A stretch of 64,000 nucleotides of DNA, taken from positions 1 to 64,000 of the forward strand of contig DATAAF010000088.1 of assembly GCA_036260255.1 (NCBI GenBank), given 5' to 3'. The notes under the pieces were generated by a model that saw only the letters and a list, made by a program, of their open reading frames with translations, made no database searches and was not told the DNA's origin. Positions within the stretch are counted from its first letter, which is position 1, and each line of letters begins with the position of its first letter. Position numbers and translations under genes: made by a program. The DNA comes from DASZJY01 sp036260255. Lineage in GTDB: Bacteria; Actinomycetota; Acidimicrobiia; Acidimicrobiales; AC-14. Below, piece after piece: positions 33,459-42,244 of this stretch.

Positions 33459-34067
33459 ATGCCCTATACCGCAGAGAAGCCGGCCGTGGCGGCGCCGAGC
33501 GACGAGCTCCGTGCTCGCATCCCGGGATGGGGCGTGGACCTCGACCCCAAGGACCGCCCGTCGGTGCCGAGAGAGCGGCTCGACCCCACGCTGACCGGCG
33601 CCCACTGGGACTTCCCGGAGCAGCAGCCGGAGAAGTGGCCCCGCGAGAGGTCGATCGAGCACAAGTTCCTCACGCCGGTGTTCGGCACGTCCTGCCCGCC
33701 GAACGGCGTGTCCGGGATGATTCGCAAGTACGCGTACAGGAGGTTCAGCGAGGGCCGCGCCGCCCATTGGTTGCTCCTCGTGGCTGCCGACCGGGTGGAC
33801 TCCATCGGCAGTCATCTGCGGTCGTTCCTGACGTTGCGCCCCGACAACCCCGTCACCGAGACGGGGGTGCTCAGCGAGTTCTCCCGTCACGGCATCACCT
33901 CGCGGATGGGCAAGAAGCGCGCCGATCTCGTGCACCAGCCGCTCGACGCGATCATCGTCGCCGCCCCTTGGGTGGTGGCCGGGCGCCTCGTGTACCGCAG
34001 TCTGAAGGGGTTTGCCAAGGGCACGGCGAGGCGTCGCCGGGATCGTGGTGCTCGGCCGCCTGGTTGA
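33459..34067 (+). CDS. Conserved hypothetical partner of the alcohol dehydrogenase
   Basis: 202 residues. Conserved-looking blocks IPGWGVDLDPKDRPSVPRER, AHWDFPEQQPEKWPRERSIE, LTPVFGTSCPP and AHWLLLVAADRVDSI. I recall proteins of this type encoded after MDR alcohol dehydrogenases in actinobacteria, but with no known role. No signal peptide. The C-terminal part has one amphipathic or weakly hydrophobic segment (DAIIVAAPWVVAGRLVY). ATG at 33459 with GGGAGGGAGAG. Confidence 0.75.
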   Translation: MPYTAEKPAVAAPSDELRARIPGWGVDLDPKDRPSVPRERLDPTLTGAHWDFPEQQPEKWPRERSIEHKFLTPVFGTSCPPNGVSGMIRKYAYRRFSEGRAAHWLLLVAADRVDSIGSHLRSFLTLRPDNPVTETGVLSEFSRHGITSRMGKKRADLVHQPLDAIIVAAPWVVAGRLVYRSLKGFAKGTARRRRDRGARPPG

Positions 34068-34127
34068 GTCTCGGCGAAGAGGACTCGCCCTTGACGTGGT
34101 CGTCGTCCGGGTGACGCCCGGCGGCGG

Positions 34128-35585
34128 TCAGGCGAAGCCCGGTGGCACCCCGTAGCCGCCGGTGAGGTCACCCACGAGGCCCCCGACGGCGATGGTGAGC
34201 GCGTCGGCCCGGCGGCGTCCCACCACCTGGGCTCCCACCGGCAGGCCGCCCGGCGTGCGTCCGACGGGTGCGACGGTCGACGGCAGCCCCGCCATCCCGA
34301 CCACGATGTTCCACATGATCTGGTCGAGGTAGGGCTGGTCTCGACCGTCGGGATGAATCGTGCGGGCCAGCCGCCGGTCGACGCTGTCCACCTCTTCGGG
34401 CACTGGATCGTGGCGCACGGCGGGGACAGGCGAGACCGGGCACACCACCACGTCGACCTCTTCGAAAAGCGCCGCCCACGACCGGGCCATGGACCGTCGG
34501 CGAGCGTCGAGGCGCAGCCAGTCTCGGTGCGAGAGGGCCTGCGCCCTGTCTCGCAGCGCCGTCAAGCTGCGGTCGTCGGAAGGCGTGCCCGCCGCCCTCT
34601 CGACGGCGCGCCCGTGCTCCTCGTCGTCGGCCTGGGACGCGTTGGCTGCCACCCACAGCTGGAACGCCACGTCGCGCGCCTCCGCCGCGTCGAAGGCGGG
34701 CCCCGCTTCCCGCACCGACGCCCCGGCGGCGCCGAGCGCCTGGCCCGCCCCCCGCAGCAGCGAGGCCACATCCTGCGACGGCGGCATCTCCGAAGGGCGG
34801 AGCCACACGGCGACGCGCAGGCGCTCGGGCGCCGGGGGCTCGTCGAGCGGGGCGAGCCCGGCGAGGACGCCCATGGCCAGAGCGAGATCGTCGGCGCTGC
34901 GGGCGAGGGGCCCGGCGGCCATGAGGTCCAGGTCGGCGCCGGCGTCCTCGACCGGCACCGAGGGGAGGTGGCCGGCCAGCGGCACCAGGCCGGAGGTCGA
35001 AAGATGGCCGTAGATGCCGCAGCAGTGGGCGGGCTCGCGGATCGACCCGCCGCTGTCGCTGCCGACCTCGAGCGGTGACAGCCCGGCGGCCACCGCAGCG
35101 GCGGCACCGCCCGACGAGCCGCCCGGCGTGCGATCGGGGTCCCAGGGGTTGCAGCTGCGGCCGAACAGGGCGTTGCCCGTCTCCTGGCCGGTCACGTCCT
35201 CGGGCACGTTGGTCTTGCCGAGCACGACCGCCCCCGCCCCCCGCAACCGCGCCACCACCTCGGCGTCGGCCTCGGGGACGAAGTCGGCCATCTGTGTGCT
35301 CCCGGCCGTCGTCCGCATTCCCTTCGTGGCCCAACAGTCCTTCACGGTGAGCGGTAGCCCGTGGAGCAGGCCGACGGGGCCGCCGTGGGCGCGACGGCGG
35401 TCGAGCTCGTCCGCCCGCCTGCGGGCCCCCGCTTCGTCCACCGTCACCACCGCGTTGAGCCGGCCATTGAGCCGCGCTATGCGCTCGAGGTGCAGGTCGA
35501 CCAGCTCACGGCTCGACACCTCGCCGGCCCGCAGGAGCCCAACCATCTCGACGGCGCTACCGAACGGGTCGACCGGCACGACCAC
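34128..35585 (-). CDS. Amidase signature family hydrolase
   Basis: 485 residues. The Ser-cisSer-Lys triad is visible: Lys82 in LTVKDCW, the cis-Ser in PGGSSGG (157/158) and the nucleophile in GSDSGGSIREPA (181). The GHLSTSGLVPLAGHLP and AGPLARSADDLALAMG blocks are typical. It hydrolyses an amide, substrate unknown; it is closer to indoleacetamide/aryl-amidase types than to GatA, since no gatB or gatC is near. It stands alone on its strand. Confidence 0.9.
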   Translation of the reverse strand: MVVPVDPFGSAVEMVGLLRAGEVSSRELVDLHLERIARLNGRLNAVVTVDEAGARRRADELDRRRAHGGPVGLLHGLPLTVKDCWATKGMRTTAGSTQMADFVPEADAEVVARLRGAGAVVLGKTNVPEDVTGQETGNALFGRSCNPWDPDRTPGGSSGGAAAAVAAGLSPLEVGSDSGGSIREPAHCCGIYGHLSTSGLVPLAGHLPSVPVEDAGADLDLMAAGPLARSADDLALAMGVLAGLAPLDEPPAPERLRVAVWLRPSEMPPSQDVASLLRGAGQALGAAGASVREAGPAFDAAEARDVAFQLWVAANASQADDEEHGRAVERAAGTPSDDRSLTALRDRAQALSHRDWLRLDARRRSMARSWAALFEEVDVVVCPVSPVPAVRHDPVPEEVDSVDRRLARTIHPDGRDQPYLDQIMWNIVVGMAGLPSTVAPVGRTPGGLPVGAQVVGRRRADALTIAVGGLVGDLTGGYGVPPGFA

Positions 35586-35908
35586 CTACCTGCCCACCGC
35601 GGCAAGGTGACAACCGGGGCCGGGACCCCCTGACCGCATGGCGGCAGGTAGCAAGGTGGTGTGCGGGACACCGTGCGCTCCGACCCGCGGGATCGCCGTG
35701 AGTGCACTCGACGCGGTCGGGAAGGGGCCGTCTTCGTCGCGAGCCTCCGGAGGCAACGGCAGCCCGAAGCTCCCCCTGAAGAAGTGATATGGGAAGAGGC
35801 AGACAGGAGCGGAGAGCGAGCAGCGGGAAGGAGCAGGGCGACCTTCCCGACAACCCGCCTCACGTGCGGACGAACTGGAAGGGCTGACCGGGCCGGGCCG
35901 CCGGACGC
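35586..35908. other. Intergenic stretch upstream of the amidase
   Basis: About 320 bp between the divergent amidase and the broken recombinase. I see no convincing gene, RNA or repeat; it probably holds the amidase promoter. Confidence 0.4.
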
Positions 35909-36605
35909 ATGCAGATCGCCGTCAGCGCTCGACCGGGCTCCGCCCAGGAGGGACGCGGTGATGAGCGCGCCGAACCCCGTGGGCAGCTCGCCCTCGCCGG
36001 GTTCCTGGCCGGCTGCAGCGGCCTGACTCCCGACGCCTACGCCTTGGACCTTCGCCGGTTCGTCGCCTGGTGCCGGCGAGCACCGGCTCGCCCTGTTCTC
36101 CGTTCGCCGAGCCGACATCGAGTGCTTCGCTCGCGAGCTCGAGGCGAAGGGCCGGGCCCGGGCCACCGTCGCCCGCCGGCTCGGCACGATCGTGGGCTTC
36201 TACCGCTGCGCCGAGGAGGAGGGCCTGATCGAGCACTCGCCCGGCGCGCACGTTCGACGCCCTCGGGTGGACGTGGAGTCCCATGCCGTCGGCTTGGACC
36301 GCAACGAGCTCGGGGCGCTCCTGGTGGCCGCCGGGCTCGGTGGCACCCGCGATCACGCCCTCGTCTCTCTCCTCGCTCTCAACGGACTACGGATCTCCGA
36401 GGCCCTCGGGGCGGACATCGAGGACCTGGACCTCGAGCGCTTTCCGCCCCGGCGGGACGCGCCCTTGCCCGCCGGGTACACCCACCTGGGGCACTCGGCG
36501 GAGGTCCTCGAATCCGCGATCGAGAAACTGCACGATGTGGGGCCAACCGGGATCACGGCCCTGCGGGGCGCCCTCGATGAGCGCGGACTCGCGTTCCACT
36601 TCTAG
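35909..36605 (+). pseudogene. Truncated, frameshifted tyrosine recombinase (XerC/integrase-like)
   Basis: The N-terminal SAM-like DNA-binding domain is split over two frames: LALAGFLAGCSGLTPDAYALDLRRFVAWC in one, then HRLALFSVRRADIECFARELEAKGRARATVARRLGTIVGFYRCAEEEGLI in another, with the shift near 36080. The catalytic domain begins (RDHALVSLLALNGLRISEALGADIEDLDLE) and is then replaced by unrelated sequence (HLGHSAEVLESAIEKLHDVG...) to a stop at 36605. The HxxR and Tyr parts of the active site are missing. It is a dead element gene joined to foreign sequence. Confidence 0.7.
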
Positions 36606-36621
36606 CTCGGAGGAGTTTCTC

Positions 36622-37167
36622 ATGGCCAGCCTGATCTATTCGGCGATCGCGTCGCTCGACGGCTACGTCGAGGACGAGCACGGCAACTTCGACTGGGCGG
36701 CGCCGGATGAGGAGGTGCACGCGTTCGTCAACGACCTCGAGCGGCCCGTCGGCACCCATCTGTACGGGCGGCGCATGTACGAGACGATGGTCTACTGGGA
36801 GACCGACGACGATCAGGCGGCGGTGACCCGAGACTTCGCGGAGATTTGGCGTGCGGCCGACAAGGTCGTGTACTCCCGGACGCTTCGGACGGTGTCCAGC
36901 GAGAGAACCCGAATCGAGCGCGAGTTCGACGCCGCGACGATCAGGCGGCTGAAGGAGAGCTCGCCGTCCGACATCACGATCGGCGGGGCGGAGCTCGCCG
37001 GCCACGCGATCGCCGAGGGCTTGGTCGACGAGTGCCATCTCTTCCTCGCGCCCGTCCTAGTGGGTAGTGGTAAGCGCGCGCTGCCCGCCGGCGTCCAGGC
37101 CGAGGTCAGGCTGTTGGACGAGCGCCGCTTTGGCAGCGGCGTCGTGTACCTCCATTACCGTTTATGA
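36622..37167 (+). CDS. Dihydrofolate reductase-fold (RibD C-terminal-like) protein
   Basis: 181 residues. Starts SLIYSAIASLDGYVEDEHGNFDW and contains GTHLYGRRMYETMVYW, KVVYSRTLRTV, DITIGGAELAGHAIAEGLVDECHLFLAPVLVGSGKRALP. These are the NADPH-binding and folding hallmarks of the RibD_C/DHFR-like group. Substrate unknown; probably a reductase of a small molecule. ATG at 36622 with GGAGGAG. A second, different family member lies at 40741. Confidence 0.88.
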   Translation: MASLIYSAIASLDGYVEDEHGNFDWAAPDEEVHAFVNDLERPVGTHLYGRRMYETMVYWETDDDQAAVTRDFAEIWRAADKVVYSRTLRTVSSERTRIEREFDAATIRRLKESSPSDITIGGAELAGHAIAEGLVDECHLFLAPVLVGSGKRALPAGVQAEVRLLDERRFGSGVVYLHYRL

Positions 37168-37482
37168 GCCGACAGGAGCACGATGTTGACATCGCCGCAG
37201 GGACTTCAACGCCCAGAATCGTCGGAGAAGCTCCGGGCCAACGGGGGGCGGAGGTCCGTTCGAACGCATGCTCGGGACACTGCGGATGAGCTATGCCAAA
37301 CGCTCGGCGCGGCCTCTCGGCTGCATCCACAGCTCGGGCTGGCGACGCCAAGCGGCACCAACGAGCGATCTACTTGCACCGCACGCTCCGGGGAATCTCG
37401 CCACCAGATGTCGAGAACAGGGCCCGCTCCGTCCCTTTGTCGGAGCAGCCAACGGGGCGGCACGAGATTGAGGAGAGCGAGC
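37168..37482. other. Intergenic stretch without recognisable gene
   Basis: About 315 bp. Frames are open on both strands but none has a good start or familiar sequence. It may contain decayed material, as the surroundings do. Confidence 0.4.
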
Positions 37483-37836
37483 ATGGCTGCGACCGAGCTT
37501 CAGGCCATCGTCCGGTTCCGGTTCCACGACGGCGCCGTTGAGGAGTTCAAACGGCTGTCCGCGCAGTGCATGGAGATCGTCCGCACCCAGGACACTGGGA
37601 CGCTGCAGTACGACACCTACTTCAACGACGACGAAACGGAGTGCATCGTCCTCGAGCGGTTCCGCGACTCCGACGCGCTCATCAAGCACGGCGAGAATCT
37701 CGCCCACTTGATGGACGCGATCATCGCCACGGGATCGGTGTCGGGAGAGCTCCTCGGTGAACCCAGCGCGGAGCTCCGGGCGAGGATCACCGGCGGCGGA
37801 CCGGTGCAGCTCTTCACGCCCTGGGCGACGATGTAG
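37483..37836 (+). CDS. ABM-fold quinol monooxygenase-like protein
   Basis: 117 residues. ABM/YgiN-like domain: LQAIVRFRFHDGAVEEFKRLSAQCMEIVR, then GTLQYDTYFNDDETECIVLERFRDSDALIKHGENL. The C-terminal extension (GELLGEPSAELRARITGGG) is often seen in this branch. ATG at 37483 with AGGAGAG. Third ABM-like protein in the window. Confidence 0.85.
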   Translation: MAATELQAIVRFRFHDGAVEEFKRLSAQCMEIVRTQDTGTLQYDTYFNDDETECIVLERFRDSDALIKHGENLAHLMDAIIATGSVSGELLGEPSAELRARITGGGPVQLFTPWATM

Positions 37837-37990
37837 CGAACCAACTGCCGCTCGACATGTTTCGTACTGCGGCGTGACGGCCGCTTGGGAGGCCTTTGTC
37901 GTTCTCATGTTCGTAGCGGCGCCGCCACCGTCTGGAGCCGCCGCGCCATAACTGCCGATCTGTGCGCATGCACGGTGTATCCGTCTTCCC

Positions 37991-38659
37991 TCATCGGCGA
38001 CGGTCGCGCCGCGCCCTCGTCGGCGAGTCCGCGGTGAGCGGGTGGACTGGCGGGAGCGAGCCCTGCCGGGCCGAGTCGAGCATGCACCGTGCTGACCACC
38101 GCATCGTGGCGACCGCGTCCGCTCGCGTCAGGTCGGCCACGTCGGTCAGCCAGACGAGGGACTCGATCCCGATCGCGCTGCGGATGGCGATCGCCAGGCG
38201 GCGGACGCCGTCGCGACCGAGATCGCTGGTGAGCGGGGCGAGCGCGTCCTCGAGCCACCCGATCGCACGTCCCTGGCGCAACGCCAACTCCCGTTGAGCG
38301 CCTCCTGGCTCCAGGGACAGCCGGAGCATCGTCCGCAGCTGCTGCTCCGAGTCCACCACCGAGTCGGTGACGCGCGCGACGACGATCGCCAGGCGCTCGC
38401 CGACGTCGGCCGGCGCTGGGTCCGGCAGCAACGAAGTGGCAACGATCTCGGGATGAGCCGCGGCGAGCAGGGCCGCCTGGCTCGGGAAGTAGCGGTAGGC
38501 GGTCGTACGCGAGACGTCGGCGCGCTCGGCGGCGGCCTCGACTGTCGGCGTGTCTCCCTCGGCGACCAGGTCCCGAGCCGCAGCCACGAGCGCGTCTCGC
38601 GTGCGGCGCTTCTGGTGGACTCGACCGACTTCCTCGTAAGCGGTTGACACGATGCACAT
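37991..38659 (-). CDS. TetR-family transcriptional repressor
   Basis: 222 residues. N-terminal helix-turn-helix: ALVAAARDLVAEGDTPTVEAAAERADVSRTTAYRYFPSQAALLAAA. The C-terminal ligand domain is all-helical. It is divergent from the cupin gene, and the spacer holds two ACTATAGT sites, one overlapping the probable start regions of both. This is the usual layout of an autoregulated repressor controlling its neighbour. The ligand is unknown. Confidence 0.9.
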   Translation of the reverse strand: MCIVSTAYEEVGRVHQKRRTRDALVAAARDLVAEGDTPTVEAAAERADVSRTTAYRYFPSQAALLAAAHPEIVATSLLPDPAPADVGERLAIVVARVTDSVVDSEQQLRTMLRLSLEPGGAQRELALRQGRAIGWLEDALAPLTSDLGRDGVRRLAIAIRSAIGIESLVWLTDVADLTRADAVATMRWSARCMLDSARQGSLPPVHPLTADSPTRARRDRRR

Positions 38660-38662
38660 GAT

Positions 38663-38692
38663 ACTATAGTTTCGTTATGGGACTATAGTCCC
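38663..38692. promoter_or_regulatory. Probable TetR operator pair
   Basis: Two ACTATAGT palindromes, 38663-38670 and 38682-38689, are 19 bp apart centre to centre. The second is part of a perfect 14-bp palindrome GGGACTATAGTCCC (38679-38692). They lie between the divergent TetR and cupin genes. This AT-rich block stands out in the GC-rich surroundings. Confidence 0.7.
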
Positions 38693-38715
38693 AGAACCGA
38701 GGAAGGGTGATGGCG

Positions 38716-39336
38716 ATGGCGTCTTTGGTGCCGATCGTGCGGAACGCTGGTGACGGGGACAGGCAGTCGTTCGCCGGCGGCGGGCTGCACCTGTGGAAGC
38801 TCCTCGCCGAGGAGACCGACGGTGCGTTCTTCCTCCTCGAGGACACCATGGTGAAGGACAAGACGACGCCGCTGCACCTGCACCCTGAAGCGCACGAGTT
38901 GACCTATGTCATCGACGGCGAGATCGAAGTGCAGACCGACGGCCAACGCGCTCGCGTGCGCAGCGGCGGCGTCTCGTTCGTGCCGAAGGGCGTCGCGCAC
39001 GCGTTTATCGTCGTCTCCGCCGAGGCTCGACTCATCGCCCTCCAGACGCCCGGCGCCGTCGGCCAGGCGTTCTACCGAGGCGCCAGCGAACCAGCGATGG
39101 ACGAGGACGCCGACACGCTCGACCTCGCGCGACTCCAGGCGTCTGCGGCAGCCAACCCTCGCGGCATCACCATCCTCGGCCCGTCCCCATTCAGCCCGGT
39201 GCCAGCCCGCGGAGCGCCCCCCCGCAGTTCGTCGGCCCGGGTCTTGGGGATGGGCGAGCGCGAGGGCGACCACCTGCGTGAGCTCGGGACCGACGGTCGC
39301 CGTGAACGGATCGCGGCGCCGCTCCCGCGACTGTGA
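38716..39336 (+). CDS. Cupin-domain protein under TetR control
   Basis: 206 residues. The cupin barrel carries the metal ligands HLHPEAHELTYVIDGEIEV and the second motif with PKGVAHAF. It may be a small oxygenase, isomerase or binding protein. Start candidates are GTG 38707, ATG 38710 and ATG 38716; GGAAGGG at 38701-38707 is best spaced for the last. After the family's usual end (ILGPSPF) there are about 45 extra Arg/Ser/Pro-rich residues, perhaps read-through past a lost stop. Confidence 0.82.
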   Translation: MASLVPIVRNAGDGDRQSFAGGGLHLWKLLAEETDGAFFLLEDTMVKDKTTPLHLHPEAHELTYVIDGEIEVQTDGQRARVRSGGVSFVPKGVAHAFIVVSAEARLIALQTPGAVGQAFYRGASEPAMDEDADTLDLARLQASAAANPRGITILGPSPFSPVPARGAPPRSSSARVLGMGEREGDHLRELGTDGRRERIAAPLPRL

Positions 39337-39432
39337 GCAGGCCCTCGATAGCTTCGCCCCTTCGTGCAGCTCGGGAAGTACTTGGCGTGTCGGCGGCGCG
39401 TTCGATCGGCGCGTACGCGGCGAGCTCGAGCG

Positions 39433-39864
39433 ATGCCTCGCCTCAGTGGCCTCGCGATGCCACTCGTGATCGTCGGCAGCACCCTGTACGCAGTCATGCC
39501 GGGTATGGAGTTCGCCGCGTTGGCTGCCGCCGACACCGGCGCCACGACTGCGGAGGTCGCCGAGGTGCAGGACGCGATCGGACCCTGGTTCATGTCCGTG
39601 TTGATCGCCAGCGGTCTGACCTTCGGGCTCGGCGCCATCAGCTTCGGTGGCGCGATCAGGGCCTCGAAGATTGCGAGCGAAGGGATCACTCAGGTCGTCA
39701 GCGTGGCCCTGATCGTGATGGCTCTGTCGCGGATCGTTCCTCTATCGGCAACGCAGTTCTACATCCACGGCCTGGCAGCGGTTGTAGCCATGTGGCCCCT
39801 GGCGTACGTCATGCGGGCAAACCGGAGACGATCCAGCATTCCTTCCGCTTCCACGGTCGGCTGA
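39433..39864 (+). CDS. Integral membrane protein of unknown function
   Basis: 143 residues with four hydrophobic segments: LAMPLVIVGSTLYAVMPGMEF, WFMSVLIASGLTFGLGAISFGGAI, VVSVALIVMALSRIVPL and IHGLAAVVAMWPLAYVM. No family recognised. The start at ATG 39433 is chosen because the frame upstream (open from 39364) is Arg-rich and unlike a protein N-terminus. It could be the remainder of a longer protein. Confidence 0.5.
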   Translation: MPRLSGLAMPLVIVGSTLYAVMPGMEFAALAAADTGATTAEVAEVQDAIGPWFMSVLIASGLTFGLGAISFGGAIRASKIASEGITQVVSVALIVMALSRIVPLSATQFYIHGLAAVVAMWPLAYVMRANRRRSSIPSASTVG

Positions 39865-39880
39865 GTCGCGCTTGGGTCCA

Positions 39881-40290
39881 TCAAGCTGGTGGGCGATGCA
39901 GGCTGGAAGCGTCGTGCACGGCCAGCCTGAGCACCACGACCGCCGTCCCCGCCAGGTAAGCGATCCCCGCCGACGACGACTCGGTCCGGGCTTCCGACCA
40001 CAGCGCGCGGGCGATGCCCGCCAGCAGGGCGACGGCTAGAACTCCAAGGCCACGCGACCAACCGCAGGCAAGCCGGTCGGCGCCTCCCGTCGTCCAAGTC
40101 GGGCTAGCCGAGGTGCCAGATCAGGCGGCCGACGCGAAGACCTCCACGAAGGAATCGAGCGGGAAGGCGACGATGGCCACCGAGCCGGCGCTGAGGCCGA
40201 GGATGACCGTGACGCCGAACTCCACGAGGGTCCAGCGACCGTCGCGTACTGCACGCGCGTCGCCACGCCGGTGTACGACGATCGGTGCAT
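39881..40290 (-). pseudogene. Broken cation diffusion facilitator (CDF) transporter
   Basis: Minus-strand pieces of one CDF protein lie in three frames. They are VATRVQYATVA, then WTLVEFGVTVILGLSAGSVAIVAFPLDSFVEVFASAA, then LIWHLG, then VLAVALLAGIARALWSEARTESSSAGIAYLAGTAVVVLRLAV. They correspond to TM1-TM4 including the metal-binding region (FPLDSFVEV), so at least three frame changes exist. The C-terminal half is gone. A non-functional relic of a Zn/Fe/Co efflux transporter. Confidence 0.6.
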
Positions 40291-40517
40291 CGGCTCCCAC
40301 GCTCGCCCTTTCCGCCGGAGGAGGACGTGCGGCCTCCGACCGGCAGATCTCTGCCCAGTCGAAGGTCTCGTCCGCCTCGGAGCTCGGGCCCCCTGACCGG
40401 AGGAATGCACCCCAGTGTGTCGGTCGAGTGGTTCGGGGCCACTGCCCTTCCCCGGCCCAACGCCCTCTCGACGGGGACATTTTCCCGACGAGGCACTGCT
40501 CTCGATCCCGCGCCCCG

Positions 40518-40640
40518 CTACGAGCCGGAGATCTTCTCCAGGAGGCGCAGGAGGGTCCGCAGCTCCCGCGCGGTCAGCCTCCGGGTGACGAGCTCGTCGA
40601 TGTTGGCAGCATGGACGGCAGCAGCTGAACCGCAGGGCGG
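40518..40640 (-). pseudogene. C-terminal remnant of a MarR-like regulator
   Basis: About 35 codons (AAAVHAANIDELVTRRLTARELRTLLRLLEKI) resemble the last helix pair of MarR-family proteins. Upstream codons (HHLVRRRQRLEVIDPR) look only vaguely like the wing. No helix-turn-helix is left. Low-confidence relic in a decayed stretch. Confidence 0.35.
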
Positions 40641-40740
40641 GGGGACGGCGGACGTTGGCTGGCGCGGGTCGATGACTTCAAGGCGCTGCCGTCGTCGAAC
40701 CAGGTGATGAGCCGATGCCTCATGAAGGGAGCGCAACCCG

Positions 40741-41406
40741 ATGAGAAAGCTCGTTGTCTCGACGTTCATGACCCTTGACGGTGTCATGCAGGCTCCCGGT
40801 GGTCCCCAGGAGGACCCTTCGGGCGGATTCACGTACGGCGGCTGGTCGGTGAACTACTGGGACGAGGCAATGGGCGCAGCCATGACGGAGTTCTTTGCCA
40901 AGCCGTTCGATCTCCTCCTCGGCCGGAGGACGTACGAGATCTTCGCCGCCCACTGGCCTCACGTCACCGAGGACCCGGCTGACGTCCTCAACTCGGCCAG
41001 GAAGTACGTCGCGACCCGGACCCTTGGCAAAGTGGAGTGGAACAATTCGACGTTGCTCGAGGGTGACGTCGCCCAGGCGGTGGCCGACCTCAAGGCTCAG
41101 GACGGCCCCGAGATCCAGGTCCACGGGAGCAGCGATCTCATCCAGACCTTGCTCGCCCACGACCTCGTGGACGAGTTCCAGATCTGGACCTTCCCCGTCG
41201 TCGTAGGAGCGGGCAAGCGGCTGTTCGGGCAGGGCACCGTCGCCGCCGGCCTGGAGCTGGTGGACGCCAAGACGTCGACCACGGGCGTGGTGATGGCCAT
41301 CTACCGCCCAGCTGGCGACATCCCTCTCGGCTCGTTCGCCCTCGACGACCCGACGGACGAGGAGATCGACCGTCGCAACCGGCTGGCGGCCGAAGCAGGG
41401 TCGTGA
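40741..41406 (+). CDS. Dihydrofolate reductase-family protein
   Basis: 221 residues. Starts RKLVVSTFMTLDGVMQAPGG and has LLLGRRTYEIFAAHWP, ARKYVATRTL, EIQVHGSSDLIQTLLAHDLVDEFQIWTFPVVVGAGKRLFGQG. A clear RibD_C-type reductase distinct from the one at 36622. A short acidic C-terminal tail (DDPTDEEIDRRN) follows. Substrate unknown. It begins downstream of a decayed region and appears intact. Confidence 0.88.
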   Translation: MRKLVVSTFMTLDGVMQAPGGPQEDPSGGFTYGGWSVNYWDEAMGAAMTEFFAKPFDLLLGRRTYEIFAAHWPHVTEDPADVLNSARKYVATRTLGKVEWNNSTLLEGDVAQAVADLKAQDGPEIQVHGSSDLIQTLLAHDLVDEFQIWTFPVVVGAGKRLFGQGTVAAGLELVDAKTSTTGVVMAIYRPAGDIPLGSFALDDPTDEEIDRRNRLAAEAGS

Positions 41407-41481
41407 CTACGGCGAGGTAGGTCCGGCCAAGACGCCCGAAGCTGGTCACGGAGGGCGCTCGTCGGGCTCTCGCTGAGGTAC

Positions 41482-41658
41482 TCAAAATCGCCCGGGGTGG
41501 CCTTCGCACTGCCCGCGGAACGTGTCGTTGCCTTGCCCGATCGTGCCCTTCCACTCGGCCACGTAGGCCTCGATGTCGTCGAGGACACGGGCCGAGAGCA
41601 GAATCCGGCTCTCGATAGCTGCGTAGGGCGTGGAGGACGCCGTGCGCCGCTTTCGCAC
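41482..41658 (-). CDS. Possible small protein or fragment
   Basis: 58 codons from GTG 41658: TPYAAIESRILLSARVLDDI, then EAYVAEWKGTIGQGNDTF, then a Cys near the end. The composition is protein-like, unlike other frames here. No family recognised; it may be the start of a longer, disrupted gene. Confidence 0.35.
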   Translation of the reverse strand: MRKRRTASSTPYAAIESRILLSARVLDDIEAYVAEWKGTIGQGNDTFRGQCEGHPGRF

Positions 41659-41861
41659 GTCAAGACGCTCTCGCTGCTACGGGGAGGATCGCGACGACCG
41701 AACGGGTCCCACACCGGTTCAGATCCCCGCTGAGCCGACCATGAACGCCGGCCTCACCATGGACGCGTGGTCTTCGGCCGCCTACCGTCGCGGCCCAACG
41801 GTGTGCGGGCGTGCGGGATCAATCGGCAGTGCCATGCCGGCGCGGTGATGAAAGGAGCGGG

Positions 41862-42125
41862 ATGGCAAAGGAGAAGAAGGCTTTGGCCGCCCTCGGAGCG
41901 GCGGAGAGGGCCACGAGGGCATCGAAGGCCCCCAAGGCTGCGAAAGCTAGGAAGGCAGGGAAGGCCCCCAAGGCCGCCAAAGCTGCGGCGAAGGGCCCCA
42001 AGGCCGCGAAGGCCCCCAAGGCGGCGAAGGCCACCAAGGCCGCGAAGGCCCCCAAGGCCGCGAAGGCCCCCAAGGCCGCGAAGGCCCCCAAGGCCGCGAA
42101 GGGCGTGCCACGAACCTCTCGGTGA
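41862..42125 (+). CDS. Lysine/alanine-repeat basic protein (histone H1-tail-like)
   Basis: 87 residues. After EKKALAALGAAERATRA nearly the whole protein is KAPKAA-type repeats, with about 25 Lys and almost no acidic residues. Such tails occur in histone H1-like and HU-fusion nucleoid proteins of actinobacteria, where they bind DNA. Here the tail stands alone without a folded domain. ATG at 41862 with a strong AAAGGAG site at 41851-41857 argues that it is expressed. Confidence 0.65.
   Translation: MAKEKKALAALGAAERATRASKAPKAAKARKAGKAPKAAKAAAKGPKAAKAPKAAKATKAAKAPKAAKAPKAAKAPKAAKGVPRTSR
41961..42099 (+). repeat. Tandem 18-bp coding repeat
   Basis: Units of AAGGCCCCCAAGGCCGCG encode KAPKAA. The last three copies are identical and the earlier ones vary. 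Copy-number change would lengthen or shorten the basic protein without altering frame. Confidence 0.75.
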
Positions 42126-42244
42126 GAGGCCGCTCATCCGCGACCGGTACTGGCTGACGAGCAACCTGTTGGGCGCCGGGGGTGGCACACCGACGTTGAC
42201 GTGGGTCACCGAACGACGGTGTCAGCTCGGACGGACCACAGGAG

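Noticed and set aside
41961..42099. Tandem repeats considered as a CRISPR array
   Set aside because: Units are contiguous 18-bp codon repeats without spacers inside a translated gene.
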